Positions 60,489 to 64,000 of a DNA stretch of 64,000 nucleotides are shown piece by piece. The notes under the pieces are model-generated. The model did not search any database. It was not told the DNA's origin and worked only from the letters and a program-made list of their open reading frames with translations. The DNA comes from Pseudomonas sp. SID14000. Lineage in GTDB: Bacteria > Pseudomonadota > Gammaproteobacteria > Pseudomonadales > Pseudomonadaceae. Where the stretch lies: positions 62,001-126,000 of the forward strand of contig NZ_NFZQ01000013.1 in NCBI RefSeq assembly GCF_002165135.1, written 5' to 3'. The position numbers and the translations under genes are program-made. Position 1 is the first letter of the stretch; each line of letters begins with the position of its first letter.

Positions 60489-62321
60489 ATGCTGTACCGC
60501 CGTTTCGAGCAACTGATCGACATCTTTCGCGAAGCCCCCAGCGAATCGCCACCCAGCCAGGTGTGGCCGTTCTACCTGTATTACCTGCGTCAGGTGTGGC
60601 CGAGCTTTCTGGCCCTGCTGGTAGTCGGCCTGGTCGCCTCGTTGATCGAGGTGGCCATGTTCAGCTACCTCAGCCGCATCATCGACCTGGCCCAGGGCAC
60701 GCCCAATGCCAGTTTCTTCAGTGAGCACAGCGGCGAGCTGATCTGGATGCTGGTGGTGATCCTGCTGCTACGGCCGGTATTCTTCGGCCTGCACGACTTG
60801 CTCGTGCACCAGACCATCAACCCCGGCATGACCAGCCTGATCCGCTGGCAGAACCACACCTATGTGCTCAAGCAGAGCCTGAATTTCTTCCAGAGCGACT
60901 TCGCCGGGCGCATCGCCCAGCGCATCATGCAGACCGGCAACTCTCTGCGCGACTCCGCCGTGCAGGCGGTGGATGCGCTATGGCATGTGCTGATCTACGC
61001 CATCACCTCGCTGGTGCTGTTCGCCGAAGCCGACTGGCGCCTGATGCTACCGCTGTTGCTGTGGATCGCTGGCTACATTGCCGCGCTGTTCTACTTCGTC
61101 CCCCGGGTAAAGGAGCGTTCGGTGATTTCCTCCGACGCCCGCTCCAAGCTGATGGGGCGCATCGTCGATGGCTACACCAACATCGCAACCCTCAAGCTGT
61201 TCGCCCACACCGACTTCGAGCAGCAGTACGCCCGCGAAGCAATCCGCGAACAGACAGAAAAAACCCAGCTGGCCGCGCGCGTGGTCACCAGCATGGACGT
61301 GGTCATCACCAGCCTCAATGGCCTGCTGGTGGTCGCCACCACCGGCCTGGCACTGTGGCTGTGGAGCCAGTCGCTGATCACCGTCGGCGCCATCGCCCTG
61401 GCCACCGGCCTGGTGATCCGCATCGTCAACATGTCGGGCTGGATCATGTGGGTGGTCAACGGCATCTTCGAGAACATCGGCATGGTCCAGGACGGCCTGC
61501 AGACCATCGCCCAGCCGGTCACCGTCACCGACCGGCCCAACGCACCGGCGCTCAAGGTCAGCCGCGGCGCGGTGCGCTTCGATGACGTGGACTTCCACTA
61601 TGGCAAGGCTGCCAACGTGATCGAAGGGCTCAACCTGGACATCCGCCCGGGCGAGAAGATCGGCCTGATCGGCCCTTCAGGGGCGGGCAAGTCGACGCTG
61701 GTCAACCTGCTGCTACGGCTGTACGACGTGCAGGGTGGGCGCATTCTCATCGACGGCCAGGACATTGCCGAGGTGAGCCAGGCCAGCCTGCGCGCACAGA
61801 TCGGCATGATCACCCAGGACACCTCGCTGCTGCACCGCTCGATCCGCGACAACCTGCTGTATGGCCGTCCCGGTGCCAGCGAGGCGGCGCTGCATGAAGC
61901 GGTGCGCCGCGCCCGCGCCGACGAGTTCATCCCGCAGCTGTCGGACGCCCAGGGGCGCACCGGTTTCGATGCCCATGTGGGCGAGCGCGGGGTCAAGCTG
62001 TCGGGCGGCCAGCGCCAACGCATCGCCATTGCCCGGGTGCTGTTGAAGAATGCGCCGATCCTGATCATGGACGAGGCCACCTCGGCGCTGGACTCGGAGG
62101 TGGAGGCAGCGATCCAGGAAAGCCTGGAGACGCTGATGCAGGGCAAGACAGTGATCGCCATTGCCCACCGGCTGTCCACCATTGCGCGGATGGACCGGCT
62201 GGTGGTGCTGGACAAGGGGCGGATTGTCGAGAGTGGCAGCCACAGTGAGTTGCTGGAGCAGCAAGGGTTGTATGCCCGGTTGTGGCATCACCAGACGGGG
62301 GGGTTTGTCGGGGTCGACTGA
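60489..62321 (+). CDS. ABC-type exporter, fused membrane and ATPase domains
   Basis: A 610-residue half transporter of the MsbA/multidrug type: six hydrophobic helices in the first 330 residues and an ATPase domain with GPSGAGKST (about 392-400), the signature LSGGQRQRIAIARVLL and Walker B ILIMDEATSALD. It forms a homodimer or heterodimer in the inner membrane; the substrate (lipid, drug or peptide) is not known. The ATG at 60489 has AGGAG 11 bases upstream; a GTG 12 bp earlier is also in frame but overlaps that site. It follows ppiA by 63 bp. Confidence 0.88.
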   Translation: MLYRRFEQLIDIFREAPSESPPSQVWPFYLYYLRQVWPSFLALLVVGLVASLIEVAMFSYLSRIIDLAQGTPNASFFSEHSGELIWMLVVILLLRPVFFGLHDLLVHQTINPGMTSLIRWQNHTYVLKQSLNFFQSDFAGRIAQRIMQTGNSLRDSAVQAVDALWHVLIYAITSLVLFAEADWRLMLPLLLWIAGYIAALFYFVPRVKERSVISSDARSKLMGRIVDGYTNIATLKLFAHTDFEQQYAREAIREQTEKTQLAARVVTSMDVVITSLNGLLVVATTGLALWLWSQSLITVGAIALATGLVIRIVNMSGWIMWVVNGIFENIGMVQDGLQTIAQPVTVTDRPNAPALKVSRGAVRFDDVDFHYGKAANVIEGLNLDIRPGEKIGLIGPSGAGKSTLVNLLLRLYDVQGGRILIDGQDIAEVSQASLRAQIGMITQDTSLLHRSIRDNLLYGRPGASEAALHEAVRRARADEFIPQLSDAQGRTGFDAHVGERGVKLSGGQRQRIAIARVLLKNAPILIMDEATSALDSEVEAAIQESLETLMQGKTVIAIAHRLSTIARMDRLVVLDKGRIVESGSHSELLEQQGLYARLWHHQTGGFVGVD

Positions 62322-62324
62322 TTC

Positions 62325-62430
62325 CTGTACTGGCCTCTTCGCGGGTGAACCCGCTCCCACAGGGACCGCACAAATTTCACGGTCTGTGCAGTACCTGTGG
62401 GAGCGGGTTCACCCGCGAAAGGGCCGGCAC
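62325..62430. repeat. Inverted pair of REP elements
   Basis: TCCTGTACTGGCCTCTTCGC... and its inverse with about 30 bp between, located between the convergent ABC and acyltransferase genes. Confidence 0.9.
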
Positions 62431-62446
62431 AGCCAATATAAATGGA

Positions 62447-63574
62447 TCAGTCCCGGCGATAGGGCAACATCCCCCGGGCCTCCTCGGCATAGGCCCGCAC
62501 CCCTTCCCGCTCCTGCACCAGAAAATCCTCCACCGCCCGTCGCAACCCCGGGTGCAGCAGGTAGTGCCACGACCGCGTCAGCACCGGCTCGAACCCGCGA
62601 ATCAGCTTGTGCTCTCCCTGCGCCCCGGCATCGAAACGCTGCAGCCCTTCGGCAATGGCAAAGTCCATGCCCTGATAGAAACACGTTTCGAAATGCAGCC
62701 GGTCAAATTCATCCAGGCACCCCCAGTAGCGGCCAAACAGGCTGTCGCCCCCCACCAGGCTCAGGGCCATGGCCACGTCACGACCACCCTGCCGCGCCAT
62801 CACCACGCGCAACGCCTCGGGCATGCGTTCGGCCAACAGGCTGAAGAACTCGCGCGTCAGGTAAGGCGCACGGCGGCGCACCGCGTAGGTATTGGCGTAG
62901 CAGCGGTAGACGAAATCCCACTGCACCTCATCCAGCTCACCCCCACGGCACCAGCGGAATTCAATACCGTGCCCGGCCACCTGTTCACGCTCCTTGCGCA
63001 TCTGCTTGCGCTTGCGCGAACTCAGGCTGTCGAGAAAATCCTGGAAGTCACGGTAGCCGTGGTTGCGCCAATGGAACTGGCAACCCAGGCGCTCCATCCA
63101 GCCCGGCTGGCTGGCAAGCTGTTCGTCCAGCGCCGGCTCAGTGAAATTGATGTGCGCGCCAGACAGCCCACCCTTGCCCAGGTACTCCGGCAACGCCTGC
63201 AGCACCAGCAAGCCATCGGCTGGGTCGGCGGCGAGCAGGCGCGGGCCGCTGACCGGGCTGAACGGCACGGCGCCGAGCAGCTTGGGGTAGTAGGCAATGC
63301 CGGCCCGTTCACAGGCATCGGCCCAACCATGGTCGAACACGTACTCACCAAACGAGTGCCATTTGCGGTAAGCCGGCAGCAGCGCCCGCACCTGCCCGTC
63401 ACGCTCCAGCACCAGGTGCTCGGCAGCCCAGCCGGTGTTGCGCGCGACGCTGCCGCTGTCCTCCATGGCACTGAGAAACGCATGACGCAGAAACGGTTGG
63501 CCGGCCGGCACCAGGGCATCCCAGGTGGCCGCCGGAAGATCACGCAAATGAGCAAGGCTATACAGGCTGGTCAC
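62447..63574 (-). CDS. GNAT-type acyltransferase, DUF482/FemAB-like
   Basis: A 375-residue cytoplasmic protein of the DUF482 (peptidogalycan biosynthesis/recognition) group with two GNAT-like modules. The hallmark KWHSFGEYVFDHGWADACERAGIAYYPKLL, then LSSRKRKQMRKEREQV, GRYWGCLDEFDRLHFETCFYQGMDFAI is visible. The GTG at 63574 giving (M)TSLYSLAHLRDLPAATW is preferred; an in-frame TTG 57 bp upstream is possible. The substrate is unknown. Its role may be acyl transfer to a peptide or lipid. It stands alone. Confidence 0.85.
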   Translation of the reverse strand: MTSLYSLAHLRDLPAATWDALVPAGQPFLRHAFLSAMEDSGSVARNTGWAAEHLVLERDGQVRALLPAYRKWHSFGEYVFDHGWADACERAGIAYYPKLLGAVPFSPVSGPRLLAADPADGLLVLQALPEYLGKGGLSGAHINFTEPALDEQLASQPGWMERLGCQFHWRNHGYRDFQDFLDSLSSRKRKQMRKEREQVAGHGIEFRWCRGGELDEVQWDFVYRCYANTYAVRRRAPYLTREFFSLLAERMPEALRVVMARQGGRDVAMALSLVGGDSLFGRYWGCLDEFDRLHFETCFYQGMDFAIAEGLQRFDAGAQGEHKLIRGFEPVLTRSWHYLLHPGLRRAVEDFLVQEREGVRAYAEEARGMLPYRRD

Positions 63575-63690
63575 GGTTTCGGCTCGCTGTCTCAAGGTAC
63601 CCAGTATCCCCAAGGACGGCCCGCCACTCAAATCATGAGCGCCAGGCCAGATCCTTTTATTCTCAATTACTTAACAGCAGTGCCACTAAT

Positions 63691-63708
63691 TCGACATTAA
63701 TCTGTCAT
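63691..63708 (+). promoter_or_regulatory. Candidate Pho box upstream of the porin gene
   Basis: TCGACAT-TAAT-CTGTCAT: two 7-bp half-sites separated by 4 bp, matching the PhoB box (CTGTCAT-N4-CTGTCAT) perfectly in the second half and at 4 of 7 positions in the first. It lies about 130 bp before the porin ATG. Confidence 0.6.
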
Positions 63709-63837
63709 TCGCCCCCGCAATACTTGCGCCTGTTTTCCGGAACCCCAGAACCTGTCTATTCAGGCCCTTTCCGAAGACATGCCAACGCAGGGGCGGGCGC
63801 TTGAGCCTCCCCCATCTTATTCAACAGGGAGAACCTT

Positions 63838-64000
63838 ATGCGTCTTGTTTCTACACTTACCGGAGTGAGCCTCACCGGCATGATGCTGGCTCTGAGTACT
63901 CCGGCCAGTGCAGCTGTCGACGCCAAGCTGCTCGAAATGCTCCGCGCCAATGGCTCGATCAACCAGGCGCAGTACAACGAACTGCAGGCGGACCTGGCTC
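63838..64000 (+). CDS. OprO/OprP-type phosphate-selective porin (N-terminal part, cut by window edge)
   Basis: The first 54 codons are present; the gene runs off the right edge. It begins MRLVSTLTGVSLTGMMLALS with a signal peptide (likely cut after ASA) and the OprO/OprP N-terminus DAKLLEMLRANGSINQAQYNELQADL. Such trimeric outer-membrane porins take up phosphate or polyphosphate. GGGAGA lies about 7 bases upstream. A Pho box upstream fits PhoB control in phosphate starvation. OprP and OprO cannot be told apart from this fragment. Confidence 0.8.
   Translation, partial: MRLVSTLTGVSLTGMMLALSTPASAAVDAKLLEMLRANGSINQAQYNELQADLA

Overview
The window is ordinary chromosomal DNA of a fluorescent pseudomonad, most likely the Pseudomonas putida group. 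Base composition is GC-rich. The gene content and order (arginine ABC transporter with argR, acs, phhR/phhAB, aroP, scpAB/rluB, lapE, an aer-type receptor beside a guanidinobutyrase cluster) and more than a dozen copies of the short palindromic 'gcggg(t/g)aAACCCGCTCCCACAGG' REP family fit that group. I see no rRNA, tRNA, CRISPR array, prophage or transposase. Functions come from reading the translated sequences against remembered families; no search was run.

Left part (1-16 kb). An aotJQMP-argR type arginine/ornithine import operon (argR cut by the left edge), acetyl-CoA synthetase, a DUF2790 periplasmic protein, and the phenylalanine hydroxylase locus phhR<->phhAB with its operator. Two very small ORFs, a YdiJ-type FAD/Fe-S dehydrogenase with a divergent LysR gene, and the aromatic amino acid permease AroP follow. 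phhR, phhAB, aroP and possible PhhR boxes form a phenylalanine/tyrosine uptake and catabolism group.

Middle part (16-40 kb). rluB-scpB-scpA-yciO-like-rnm on the minus strand diverge from yciB-yciI. A Cpx-like unit (response regulator, Spy/CpxP-like protein, sensor kinase) has a candidate CpxR box. Then a nitroreductase, TrkH, an AraC regulator, an Mpo1-like protein, an LpxH-like phosphatase, a DMT exporter, a SelT/W/H-like protein, the PlpD autotransporter phospholipase, MarR, an extended RecQ, YecA-like and YbaN-like proteins, the LapE outer-membrane channel and a DTW-domain tRNA modification enzyme.

Right part (40-64 kb). An aer-type chemoreceptor, LysR (gbuR-like), ureohydrolase (gbuA-like) and sodium:solute symporter cluster; an unlisted 42-codon gene with a perfect ANR box and a strong terminator that resembles the P. 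aeruginosa PA1414/SicX locus; a LysR/MFS pair; an EamA transporter; a HigB/HigA-like toxin-antitoxin operon with an 18-bp palindromic operator; an orphan BrnA-like antitoxin; a DEAD-box helicase; a YbdG-like mechanosensitive channel; an NCS1 permease; a second EamA transporter; AzoR; a LysR/hydrolase/PpiA/ABC exporter run; a DUF482-type acyltransferase; and the start of an OprO/OprP-type porin behind a Pho box.

The most notable items are the ANR-box small gene/sRNA locus, the nearly leaderless toxin-antitoxin operon, the GAFEGA substitution in PhhR, a candidate PhhR box far upstream of aroP, the GbuR-type operator, and a perfect 53-bp inverted repeat at 29.9-30.1 kb.
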